In this document: one piece after another, positions 16,807 through 24,315 of the stretch | Position numbering within the stretch: position 1 is the first letter of the stretch | Layout: each line of letters starts with the position of its first letter | Notes under the pieces: model-generated | Told to the model about the DNA's origin: nothing | What the model saw: only the letters and a program-made list of their open reading frames with translations | The model's database searches: none | NCBI GenBank assembly: GCA_903909505.1 | Contig: CAIVVZ010000554.1 | Location: 1 to 37,509 of the forward strand | Source: an uncultured Desulfobacteraceae bacterium | GTDB lineage: Bacteria > Desulfobacterota > Desulfobacteria > Desulfobacterales > Desulfatirhabdiaceae | DNA length: 37,509 nt | Reading direction: 5' to 3' | Program-made: the position numbers and the translations under genes

Positions 16807-18597
16807 TCATACAGTGGGCGTCCCCATGTGATCTCCAACCGGATTCCGAAACTGGGTCTCCACCAGTTGCGCGAAATATCCGCCCTGACGCACCAGGTCG
16901 CAGAAATCCCCGCGCTCGATGATGCGGCCCTCCTGGAAGACCAGGATCAAGTCCGCATCCCGAATGGTCGCCAGGCGGTGGGCAATGACGAAGGTGGTGC
17001 GCCCTTGTTTCAGGTTTTTGAAAGCCTTCTGCACCTGGGCTTCGGTGGCGGCGTCCAGAGCGCTGGTGGCCTCGTCCAGGATCAGAATGGGAGGGTTCTT
17101 GAGCAGCACCCGGGCGATCGACAGACGCTGACGCTCACCGCCGCTCAGATTGGCGCCGCGCTCACCGATACGGGTCTGGTATCCACGCGGTTGGCGCAGG
17201 ATGAAATCGTGGGCGTGAGCCTGACGCGCTGCCTCCTCCATCTCGGCGTTGCTGGCATCTGGCTTGCCCACCCTCAGGTTGTCGGCGATACTGCGGTAGA
17301 ACAGCAGGCTTTCCTGAAAAACCACTCCGATCTGCGCTCGCAGCGAGTCGAGCGACACATCCGTGATGTTGACGCCGTCGATGCGGATGACACCGGCCTG
17401 CGGGTCGTCCATGCGTTGAAGCAGGCCCATGGCCGTGCTTTTACCGGCGCCGGTCTCTCCGACCAGGGCCACGGTCCGACCCGTCTCCGCCACGAAGTTT
17501 ATGTCATCCAAGGCCTTGCGATGGGAGTCATAACTGAAACTGACATGATCGAACTCGACGCGGCCCTGGACGTTTTCAATTGGCTGGGCGCCGGGACGAT
17601 CGGAGACCGCCGAGGGCGTGTCCAGTACTTCAAAAAATTCCCTCAGACCGTGGACACCCATGAACAGGCTGTTCAAGAACCCCACCACCTGGTCCATGCG
17701 AGAGATGAGGTGCGTGGCGAATCCCATGAAAGTGACGATCTCGCCCACCGTGGCCGCACCCTGCAGGTTGAGCCATGCGCCTACGGCAAAGATGCTGATG
17801 ACCGTGATGGTCGCCACCGCACCCTGCAGCACGTTCACGACGGCCCACCAGTTGAGCACCGGAAATTGGGCCGACAGCAGGCGATCAATCACTTCGCGCA
17901 TCATCCGCATCTCGGCCGACAACCGCACGAAGCTCTGTACCAGCATCACGTTGCCGAAGGCATCCCCGGCCCGCTCGGCAAGATCGGTCTGATAGGCCTG
18001 AACCTCACCCTGAGCGCTGAGGGTGCGCCGTGTGACATAGGCGGTGAGCAATGCCGATCCGAAGATCAGAACAATCATCACTGATGCGAGCCGCCAGTTG
18101 AGCAATACCGTCATCGGCAGCAGGATCAGCAGCGCCACCAGGGTTGAGAGATGCTCCCGGAACATGGTCACCCACAGTCCGAAGAGCTGGTCCGCGCCCT
18201 GTAACATGATCTTGAGCAGCCGGCCGGAATGCGATCTGCGGTGGTAGGCCAGATGGAGTTGCAGGACGTGCTCGAAGAACATGGCCGTAACGCGCTGACG
18301 CTGGGTGTGGGCGAGCCGGTCGGCGTAAAGCGCCACCAGGATGCGCGCAACGATGCCGATCATCCCCACAGCCGCCCATAGCCCGAAGATCCGGATTCCG
18401 TCCCGGTAGGTGGCCTCGGCCCCGCGCGCGGATGCGTTGGCGAGCAGATCGACCGCCTTGCCGAACAGGATGGGGTCGAGAAACGGCACGGCGGCCAGGG
18501 CCAGGTTGGCCAAAGCCAGCGTAATGGCCAGCCCGCGCACCGGTTTCAGTAGACTGAGAACCCTGCCGTAAATGGCAATCAATATATGAATATCCAT
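16807..18597 (-). CDS. ABC exporter, NdvA/ChvA-like (fused permease and ATPase)
   Basis: A 596-residue half-transporter. The membrane domain has about six helices in residues 15-320. The ATPase domain carries Walker A GETGAGKST (380-388), the signature LSGGERQR (484-491), Walker B ILILDEATSALD (504-515, with catalytic Glu509) and the switch His in VIAHRL. The overall pattern, including the WVTMFREHLSTLVAL segment and YDSHRKALDDINFVAETGRT, resembles the cyclic beta-1,2-glucan exporters ChvA/NdvA. These homodimers export periplasmic glucan in osmotic adaptation. No glucan synthase gene is near, so a lipid or other glucan substrate is possible. The start ATG at 18597 has no strong ribosome binding site. 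The gene runs opposite to its neighbours. Confidence 0.82.
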   Translation of the reverse strand: MDIHILIAIYGRVLSLLKPVRGLAITLALANLALAAVPFLDPILFGKAVDLLANASARGAEATYRDGIRIFGLWAAVGMIGIVARILVALYADRLAHTQRQRVTAMFFEHVLQLHLAYHRRSHSGRLLKIMLQGADQLFGLWVTMFREHLSTLVALLILLPMTVLLNWRLASVMIVLIFGSALLTAYVTRRTLSAQGEVQAYQTDLAERAGDAFGNVMLVQSFVRLSAEMRMMREVIDRLLSAQFPVLNWWAVVNVLQGAVATITVISIFAVGAWLNLQGAATVGEIVTFMGFATHLISRMDQVVGFLNSLFMGVHGLREFFEVLDTPSAVSDRPGAQPIENVQGRVEFDHVSFSYDSHRKALDDINFVAETGRTVALVGETGAGKSTAMGLLQRMDDPQAGVIRIDGVNITDVSLDSLRAQIGVVFQESLLFYRSIADNLRVGKPDASNAEMEEAARQAHAHDFILRQPRGYQTRIGERGANLSGGERQRLSIARVLLKNPPILILDEATSALDAATEAQVQKAFKNLKQGRTTFVIAHRLATIRDADLILVFQEGRIIERGDFCDLVRQGGYFAQLVETQFRNPVGDHMGTPTV

Positions 18598-18708
18598 AAT
18601 ACAACGCTACATCGGCTCAACGTCGATTGTCAACTAACTTTTTTATCACGTCCCCGTCATTCCCCATGACAGCCTGACCGCCGGAGCCAGGTCCTGCCCG
18701 GAAAAAAA

Positions 18709-18854
18709 GTCATATATGACCACCGGTTAAATATAACCCAATTTATAGGGGTGATAATAACATTACTGTAAATGCGCTATGACTAATTATTCATAAAAAT
18801 CAGAATGATGGGTGACGCGACACTTCGTGATGGAAACCTGGCACAAAGAATGCA
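18709..18854 (+). promoter_or_regulatory. Sigma-54 promoter module, copy 2 (upstream of SDR gene)
   Basis: TGGCACAAAGAATGCA at 18839-18854 is a good -24/-12 element. The paired site is GTCATATATGACC (18709-18721) with GGTTAAATATAACC (18725-18738), followed by exactly 100 bases to the -24 box. The conserved ATCAGAATGATGGGTGAC block sits just before the promoter. The SDR gene starts 49 bases after the -12 box. This accounts for most of the 18598-18903 gap. Confidence 0.8.
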
Positions 18855-18903
18855 CATCGTAAATGAATGCAATAATACAATAATACAATAAGGAGAATCG
18901 ACA

Positions 18904-19677
18904 ATGGCAACAATAAATAGCAAATTAGCGATTACCGGAAAGCCAGTTTGGTTTATTACGGGCTGCGCGACCGGCTTCGGCCGCGAGCTTGCGAAGCATG
19001 TGCTCGAGTGCGGCTACCGTGCGGTGGTGACTGCCCGCGATCTTAATGACGTAAACGACTTGGCCGCTGACAGAGATGCCTTGGCGCTCAAGCTCGATGT
19101 CACGGATCAAAGTCAAATCGATGCGGCCATCAAAGAAGCTGAGGAGAAATTTGGTCGCATCGATGTGCTCGTGAACAATGCGGGCATCAGCTATTTCTCA
19201 TCTTTTGAAGAGAGTGAGGAAGATCAAGTGCGCCGAATGTTCGAGATCAATGTGTTCGGTCTGAGCCGAATGATTCAAGCGGCGCTGCCTGGAATGCGCA
19301 AACATCGCAAAGGATTCATCGTCAATTTCTCTTGCATCGGCGGACTTCGTTCATTTCCCTCGTCCGGCTACTACAACGCGACGAAATATGCGGTCGAAGG
19401 TTTGTCCGAAGCACTCTGTCAGGAAGTGGAACCGCTGGGCATCAGGGTGATGCTCGTTGAGCCGAGTGGATTCCGCTCCTATGGGGCCAGGTTTTCTGCG
19501 AATGAAAGCAAGTGGCAATCTGACGATTACGCTGCGATGGCGGGCGCATGGAGCAGTCAAGTGCGCGCCACCTCCGGCAGACAACCAGGGGATACGGTTC
19601 GAGCGGCATACTTAATCGTAAAGGCGACTGAGTCCCTGAATCCGCCACACCGTCTTCTTCTCGGCAACGATGCTTAG
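18904..19677 (+). CDS. Short-chain dehydrogenase/reductase with Cys in place of the catalytic Ser
   Basis: A 257-residue Rossmann protein. The cofactor loop is FITGCATGFG (residues 18-26), NNAG is at 91-94, Asn116 is in EINVFG, and the YxxxK pair is Tyr157/Lys161 (YYNATKYAVEG). Thirteen residues before Tyr157, where the family has serine, this protein has Cys144 (VNFSCIGGL; codon TGC at 19333-19335). One base change from AGC or TCC would explain it. The protein also stops at PPHRLLLGNDA, about 20 residues shorter than I expect for this group. AGGAG lies before the ATG and a sigma-54 module lies upstream. Activity may be weakened; the substrate is unknown. The 172 bases after it hold no recognisable gene. 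Confidence 0.85.
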   Translation: MATINSKLAITGKPVWFITGCATGFGRELAKHVLECGYRAVVTARDLNDVNDLAADRDALALKLDVTDQSQIDAAIKEAEEKFGRIDVLVNNAGISYFSSFEESEEDQVRRMFEINVFGLSRMIQAALPGMRKHRKGFIVNFSCIGGLRSFPSSGYYNATKYAVEGLSEALCQEVEPLGIRVMLVEPSGFRSYGARFSANESKWQSDDYAAMAGAWSSQVRATSGRQPGDTVRAAYLIVKATESLNPPHRLLLGNDA

Positions 19678-19849
19678 TTTATGTGTACCCCTTGAAAATA
19701 AAATCATAACATTATCCATCCCAGTGTTCAATGCGATGATCGAGTAAAACCATATCATCATGGGTCATATTGTTAAGTCAAAACCATAAGACGCTGCAAA
19801 GCCTTTCAGCACCTCCACGGGCAAGGGTATTTGGCATATTTCTTATACA

Positions 19850-21796
19850 TTAGGAGGTTTTACCCATTTTTATCCTGTAATCCTCGACTGTCAGCAGTTC
19901 CCATTGATCCTGTCCCTGCAGCTCCAGCACATGGTCGTGATAATCCAGGATGCTGCTTCGGTGGCCGACACTGATATAATGAATATCCAGCTCCTGCAGT
20001 TTCTGGTAGAGCATGGCCTCGTTTTCCCCGTCCAGTGCGCTGGTGGCTTCATCCAGAACGGCAAATCCGGGACGGTTGATGAACAGGCGGGCAAAGGCCA
20101 GCCGTTGCTGCTCACCCAATGACAGGACATCCGCCCAGATCAGTTTCGCTTTAAATCCGCCGGACCTCTCCGGCAGATCCGCCAGGTTGACGCTTTCTAG
20201 AACACGCCTGAGTTCATCATCAGGTATCTCCAGCTCCATCCGGGGATAGAGCATCTGATCCCGCAGTGAGCCCAGCACCATGTAAGGTTTTTGGGGCAGG
20301 AAAAATATTTCCTCCAGGGCCGGGCGCAGGACGATACCGGAACCTTGCGTCCATAAACCGGCAATGGCGCGAAGGAGCGAGCTTTTCCCAACCCCGCTTT
20401 GGCCCCCAACTACCAGATTGTTACTGCCTTCAAAATCCATGGTAAGGTTCTGAAACAGGGTCCGGTCTCCGTCTGGGGTCAGGAGGGTGACATCCTTCAG
20501 GGCGAACCGGTCGGTCTCATAGATTTGGATGCCGTGGACCGGTGTCGGTGTGATGGCATCGGCAAAAGACGACAGACGTTCGATCGAGGCCGCAAAATTC
20601 GTTATCTGCTCCATTTGCGTCACGATGAGGGAGAGCGACGCATAAATCTGGATGAAGGCCAAATTGGCCTGCACCATGTCTCCATACGCGATCTGACCGC
20701 TGAAATATTGCGGAAACAACACCAGAAAGGGCAGCACGGCCGGCAGGTAGCTGTAGCCCGTGGTAAAAAATGACAAGTTGCGCTGCCAGCCGATGAGCAG
20801 ATTGAAATTCCCGAGTACTTTTCTGAATCGATCGCCGATCTGAGCCAACTCCGGTTTCTCTCCCTGATAAAAGGCAATCGATTCGGCGTTGTCCCGCACA
20901 TGCACCAGGGAATACCGAAAGTCCGCTTCATAACGCAATTGATTGAAATTCAGGCCGATAAGCGGCCGTCCGATCAAGGCGGCCAGCAGCGTTCCCACCA
21001 GAGAGTAGCCCATTACGACGCCGACAAGCAGTGCTGACTTTGACCAGAGAACGCCGCTGAAAGAAACCAGATCCATCATCGCACCCAGAATGATCAGCAG
21101 AAGCCCCAGGGATGTCCGGGTAAATGAACGGATATCCTCCATGATACGCTGATCCGGGTTATCGATCTCTGCATGGGTCTCGATTTCGTAATAACTGCGG
21201 TTGCCGAAATACTTTTCCAGAAATTCATCGGTCAGCCATTCCCGCCAGCGCATTCCCATATAATTCTGCACATAATAATAAAAGGCGACAACAGGGATGC
21301 CGATCATGAAGCAGCAAAAATAGACTCCGACAAAAAGATAGGCCAGATCCTGATTTTTTTGCACCAGGGCATTGGTGAAGTAGTTGGCGGTATAACTTAA
21401 GGAGACATTGATTCCCGTCCAGCAAAGCGACAAACTCAGAACCGTGGCAAGCAGCATCCAGGACTTCCTGCGGCTTCGGACATGGCGGCCGAACAGCATG
21501 AATATTCCCGCGGGAACAATTAAACACCCCGCGAAAACCAGCCATGCTTTGGAATGGAAGATTGCTGTAATGTTTGACAACAGACCGGAAGCAATTTTTG
21601 CCGTCAGATCCGGTGCAAAGTGATTTCCCGCCCATGTCATTCCGGCGACGATCGTAAAGAGAACGCCGAAAAGAAAAACCACCAGCATGATCAGCAACAA
21701 GAGCAGAGCCCAACTGCCGCCGCGGATGTCAGGAAAAAAATAAGGCTGGGCGATCGTTACAAAGCGTTTCCAAAGTGAACGTTTGACCTGTTCCAT
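19850..21796 (-). CDS. ABC transporter, SbmA/BacA-YddA-like (fused permease and ATPase)
   Basis: A 648-residue protein of the ABC 'D-type' group. Four hydrophobic segments lie at about 28-53, 84-104, 112-135 and 150-175, with two more near 228-275. The conserved EIETHAEIDNPDQRIMEDIR (about 204-223) is diagnostic of the SbmA/BacA/YddA and peroxisomal ABCD families. Further marks are Walker A GGQSGVGKSS (464-473), the signature LSLGEQQRLAFARL, Walker B FAVLDEATSALD and switch His in SVGHRS. BacA/SbmA import peptides, and related fused proteins take up long-chain lipids or vitamin B12 (Rv1819c type). The substrate here is open. The ATG at 21796 has GAAGGAGA 12 bases upstream. A sigma-54 module lies in front, so it belongs to the same regulon as BON and SDR genes. 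Confidence 0.85.
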   Translation of the reverse strand: MEQVKRSLWKRFVTIAQPYFFPDIRGGSWALLLLLIMLVVFLFGVLFTIVAGMTWAGNHFAPDLTAKIASGLLSNITAIFHSKAWLVFAGCLIVPAGIFMLFGRHVRSRRKSWMLLATVLSLSLCWTGINVSLSYTANYFTNALVQKNQDLAYLFVGVYFCCFMIGIPVVAFYYYVQNYMGMRWREWLTDEFLEKYFGNRSYYEIETHAEIDNPDQRIMEDIRSFTRTSLGLLLIILGAMMDLVSFSGVLWSKSALLVGVVMGYSLVGTLLAALIGRPLIGLNFNQLRYEADFRYSLVHVRDNAESIAFYQGEKPELAQIGDRFRKVLGNFNLLIGWQRNLSFFTTGYSYLPAVLPFLVLFPQYFSGQIAYGDMVQANLAFIQIYASLSLIVTQMEQITNFAASIERLSSFADAITPTPVHGIQIYETDRFALKDVTLLTPDGDRTLFQNLTMDFEGSNNLVVGGQSGVGKSSLLRAIAGLWTQGSGIVLRPALEEIFFLPQKPYMVLGSLRDQMLYPRMELEIPDDELRRVLESVNLADLPERSGGFKAKLIWADVLSLGEQQRLAFARLFINRPGFAVLDEATSALDGENEAMLYQKLQELDIHYISVGHRSSILDYHDHVLELQGQDQWELLTVEDYRIKMGKTS

Positions 21797-21866
21797 AAAT
21801 ATGAGAAATCTCCTTCGCCAATAGGGTTGTCTTCATGATGATGTGGACAGCAGTACTTTTTATAAA

Positions 21867-22013
21867 TTCAATTTTTGTGCCAGGTTTCCAACACTCAGCG
21901 TAAAGCCACCCATCATTTTGATTTATATGATTAATTAGTTAAAAAAGCTTTTGCGTGGCTGTCATTAACAGTATGGTGAAAAAGGTCATATTTAACCATC
22001 GGTCATATATGAC
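21867..22013 (-). promoter_or_regulatory. Sigma-54 promoter module, copy 3 (minus strand, for the SbmA-like transporter)
   Basis: On the minus strand the -24/-12 element is TGGCACAAAAATTGAA (21882 down to 21867); the -12 dinucleotide is GA rather than GC. Its paired site is GTCATATATGACC (22013-22001) and GGTTAAATATGACC (21997-21984), ending 101 bases before the -24 box. The transporter gene starts about 70 bases after the -12 box. It is back to back with copy 4; the 170 bases between them hold no gene I can recognise. Confidence 0.75.
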
Positions 22014-22183
22014 TTATTTTCGGTCTTTGGGGTGTTGCGGGAGAGAAATAATCAGGGCGGATTGAAAATGAGGATTGTTATTTTGCAGTGACTTAAGATA
22101 TTTTCACATTTCCTGAGGCATCCGGATATTTCAAACGCCATCCTTATCTTCTGCTTCCCATAACACCAAAGCGACCGAAAAAA

Positions 22184-22329
22184 GTCATATGTGACCACCG
22201 GTTAAATATGACCCTATTTATAGGTCTGATAAAGACATCACCGTAAATGTTTTTTAAATAATTATTTATAAAAATCAGAATGATAAGTGACATGACGCTG
22301 AGCGTTGGAAACCTGGCACAGAAATTGAA
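22184..22329 (+). promoter_or_regulatory. Sigma-54 promoter module, copy 4 (upstream of BON gene 3)
   Basis: TGGCACAGAAATTGAA at 22314-22329 is the -24/-12 element, again with GA at -12. The paired site is GTCATATGTGACC (22184-22196) and GGTTAAATATGACC (22200-22213), exactly 100 bases from the -24 box. The leader to the BON gene at 22536 is long, about 195 bases, and I see no gene in it. Confidence 0.78.
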
Positions 22330-22535
22330 TTATAAATAATTAGAATTGTCGAAATGCGATCATGAAGCCCGGGAATCTTAACGAATTTGTATGGGTCCAA
22401 AGATAAACATCCGGATGAGGTGTGATTCAGAATATTGAGCAAAATCCTGCCCTGCTGTTAGCTGAAAAAATGATCGCCCGGAACAAGCCTTCCGGGAACT
22501 ACAAATAATTACATCAAAGAAAGGGAAAAAGTACC

Positions 22536-23321
22536 ATGAAAAAAACAATGTATTGCTTGGCCTTGGTAGTAACCGTGGCCGCTTTGTTTTTTATCAACGT
22601 CAGCCTGTTTGCATCCGTGACGGATGACCGTATCGAATTATCGGCAAAACAGTCTTACGTGTTCAAAACCTACCTCAAGGGCGATGACATAAATATCCAG
22701 TCCAAGGATGGCGTTGTCACCTTGACCGGGACTGTTGCCGGAGAATCCCACAAATCATTGGCAAGCGAAACGGTTGCGAGCCTGCCCGGCGTTATCAGCG
22801 TGGACAACAAGCTGGCAGTAAAAGGTGACGTCCCTGGAGTGTACACGGATGCGTGGCTTATTGCCAAAGTGAAATCCACACTTTGGTTCCATCGGAGCGT
22901 GGACGCCACCGAGACTGAAGTTTCGGCAAAAGATGGGATCATCACTTTGCGGGGCGAAGCCGCCAGCGAGGTCCAAAAGGATCTTGCAAACGAATACGCC
23001 AAGGATGTGGAAGGCGTCAAATATGTTAAAAATGAGATGACGGTGTTAACCGCCGAAACGAAACCAGGCAAAAAAACGATGGGCGAAAAAATGGATTCCA
23101 TGAGCGAAGCGATTGATGACGCGTCCATCACCGCACTGGTCAAGATGACGTTACTGTATCATCGTTCGACCAGCGCTCTCAACACCACTGTCGAGACGAA
23201 AGAAGGCGTGGTTGAGTTAGGGGGCAAAGCCGGGAACACGGCTGAAAAAGATCTGGCCACCAAACTCGTGAGCGATGTTTACGGCGTGAAGCGTGTGGTC
23301 AACACCATGATCGTCCAGTGA
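22536..23321 (+). CDS. Periplasmic triple-BON-domain protein, copy 3
   Basis: The most diverged of the three paralogues: 261 residues with a signal peptide (MKKTMYCLALVVTVAALFFI) and three BON domains at about residues 29-96, 105-171 and 193-260. The shared leader TCAAAGAAAGGGAAAAAGTA precedes the ATG. The third domain is well conserved, with YHRSTSALNTTVETKEGVV identical to copy 1, while the second differs more. It is controlled by sigma-54 module 4 and followed by the same hairpin type as copy 1. It likely protects or remodels the periplasmic face of the envelope. Having three copies of one architecture in 14 kb is unusual. Confidence 0.88.
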   Translation: MKKTMYCLALVVTVAALFFINVSLFASVTDDRIELSAKQSYVFKTYLKGDDINIQSKDGVVTLTGTVAGESHKSLASETVASLPGVISVDNKLAVKGDVPGVYTDAWLIAKVKSTLWFHRSVDATETEVSAKDGIITLRGEAASEVQKDLANEYAKDVEGVKYVKNEMTVLTAETKPGKKTMGEKMDSMSEAIDDASITALVKMTLLYHRSTSALNTTVETKEGVVELGGKAGNTAEKDLATKLVSDVYGVKRVVNTMIVQ

Positions 23322-23343
23322 ACCGAATTCAAGATCAGGCAAG

Positions 23344-23366
23344 ACAGCCGGTTCGTTGCCGGCTGT
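23344..23366 (+). terminator. Hairpin after BON gene 3
   Basis: ACAGCCGG (23344-23351) pairs with CCGGCTGT (23359-23366) around a 7-base loop, 22 bases after the BON stop. Same stem as at 10258-10280. No clear U-tract follows. Confidence 0.5.
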
Positions 23367-23451
23367 TCCGGTGCTTTCCATCCAAATATTGACTTTTTGA
23401 GTTCATCATCTGTGGTCAAGAGATTGTTTTCACATTGAAAGGAGATGCAAA

Positions 23452-24090
23452 ATGAAATCTATGAAAATCGTTGTTGTTCTTTTTATGTTTTTCACACTCG
23501 GGTGTTCCACCATGACGGGTTCTGAGCATCGAATTTCTCATGAAGGTGCTCACGAATACGACCTGACCCCCGTGGATTATTCCCAGTATGGCAGACCGCC
23601 GATTCCGGTGAAAATTCTGCTGCTGGTTCCTGCCGAGTTTGAGCGCTTCGATCATATCGGCAACTATGAGAGAGGCAGCACCCGTTACCTCCTCGGCCCG
23701 GATGCCGAACTGGAAATGAGAGAAGCCTTTGGGATCGAATTCGCCAAGGTTGATGTATGGCCGGTGCGAAGCGAAGCCAGGGCGATAGAGATGCTTTCGC
23801 CATATGATCCGGAAAATGCCCAGGTGCAGGCCTACGATTATGTGGCGATACCTAAATTCCTGCGCGTCGATTCCTCGGGACGCAGAGAGAAGTATGAATT
23901 TGAAATCGATCTTCAGGTGGAGTTTAATGCAAAAAACGGCTCAAGCATCACCATTAAAGGTCATGGAGAATCCATGATCGGAAAATACGCGCTATCGACG
24001 CCGGAAAAAGGCGCCAACCTGTCACTGCAGTACGCGATTTCCGCCCTTCTGGACGGCATTGAAAAAAACCGGAATCTTTTTGTGCGCTGA
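23452..24090 (+). CDS. Lipoprotein of unknown function
   Basis: A 212-residue protein with a lipoprotein signal, MKSMKIVVVLFMFFTLGCST, in which the lipobox LGC puts the lipidated cysteine at residue 18. The mature part has no motif I recognise. The features visible are a proline-rich entry (LTPVDYSQYGRPPIPVKILL), a mixed alpha/beta pattern, and a probable beta strand pair at IDLQVEFNAKNGSSITIKGHGES. AAGGAG lies eight bases before the ATG. It stands between the third BON gene and the alpha-glucan block. The latter is preceded by 225 bases without a recognisable gene. Outer-membrane anchoring is likely because residue +2 is Ser rather than Asp. Confidence 0.75.
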   Translation: MKSMKIVVVLFMFFTLGCSTMTGSEHRISHEGAHEYDLTPVDYSQYGRPPIPVKILLLVPAEFERFDHIGNYERGSTRYLLGPDAELEMREAFGIEFAKVDVWPVRSEARAIEMLSPYDPENAQVQAYDYVAIPKFLRVDSSGRREKYEFEIDLQVEFNAKNGSSITIKGHGESMIGKYALSTPEKGANLSLQYAISALLDGIEKNRNLFVR

Positions 24091-24315
24091 TGGTCAAACA
24101 ACGACATTTCGGAGATGTCCATGTCGGGTTTTATTTCAAAGAAAAACCACTGGCAACAGCAAAGGGGAATCGTTATTCGAAAAGATAACTTAAAACAGAA
24201 AACCAAAGTAACCCAGTTTTCATTATTCGGATGCTGGAAGTCATAATCGGGTCGTGTGGCAGAGGTACCGCGCTGTTGGGTGAATATGGCATGATATTGC
24301 AGAAAGGAGTCCTAA

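Noticed and set aside
16708..18084. Long open frame (458 codons) on + through the NdvA-like gene
   Set aside because: It begins as a CsbD fragment and then runs antisense through a clear ABC exporter with intact Walker and signature motifs; its translation has no recognisable domains.
19755..19790. GGGTCATATTGTTAAGTC, resembling the enhancer half-site
   Set aside because: Only one imperfect half-site is present, and no -24/-12 element is found at the expected distance on either strand.
24287..24301. TGGCATGATATTGCA before the GH57 gene, resembling a sigma-54 promoter
   Set aside because: Only nine bases separate GG and the GC of TTGC, where sigma-54 requires ten. It lies too close to the ribosome binding site, and no paired enhancer site is upstream.
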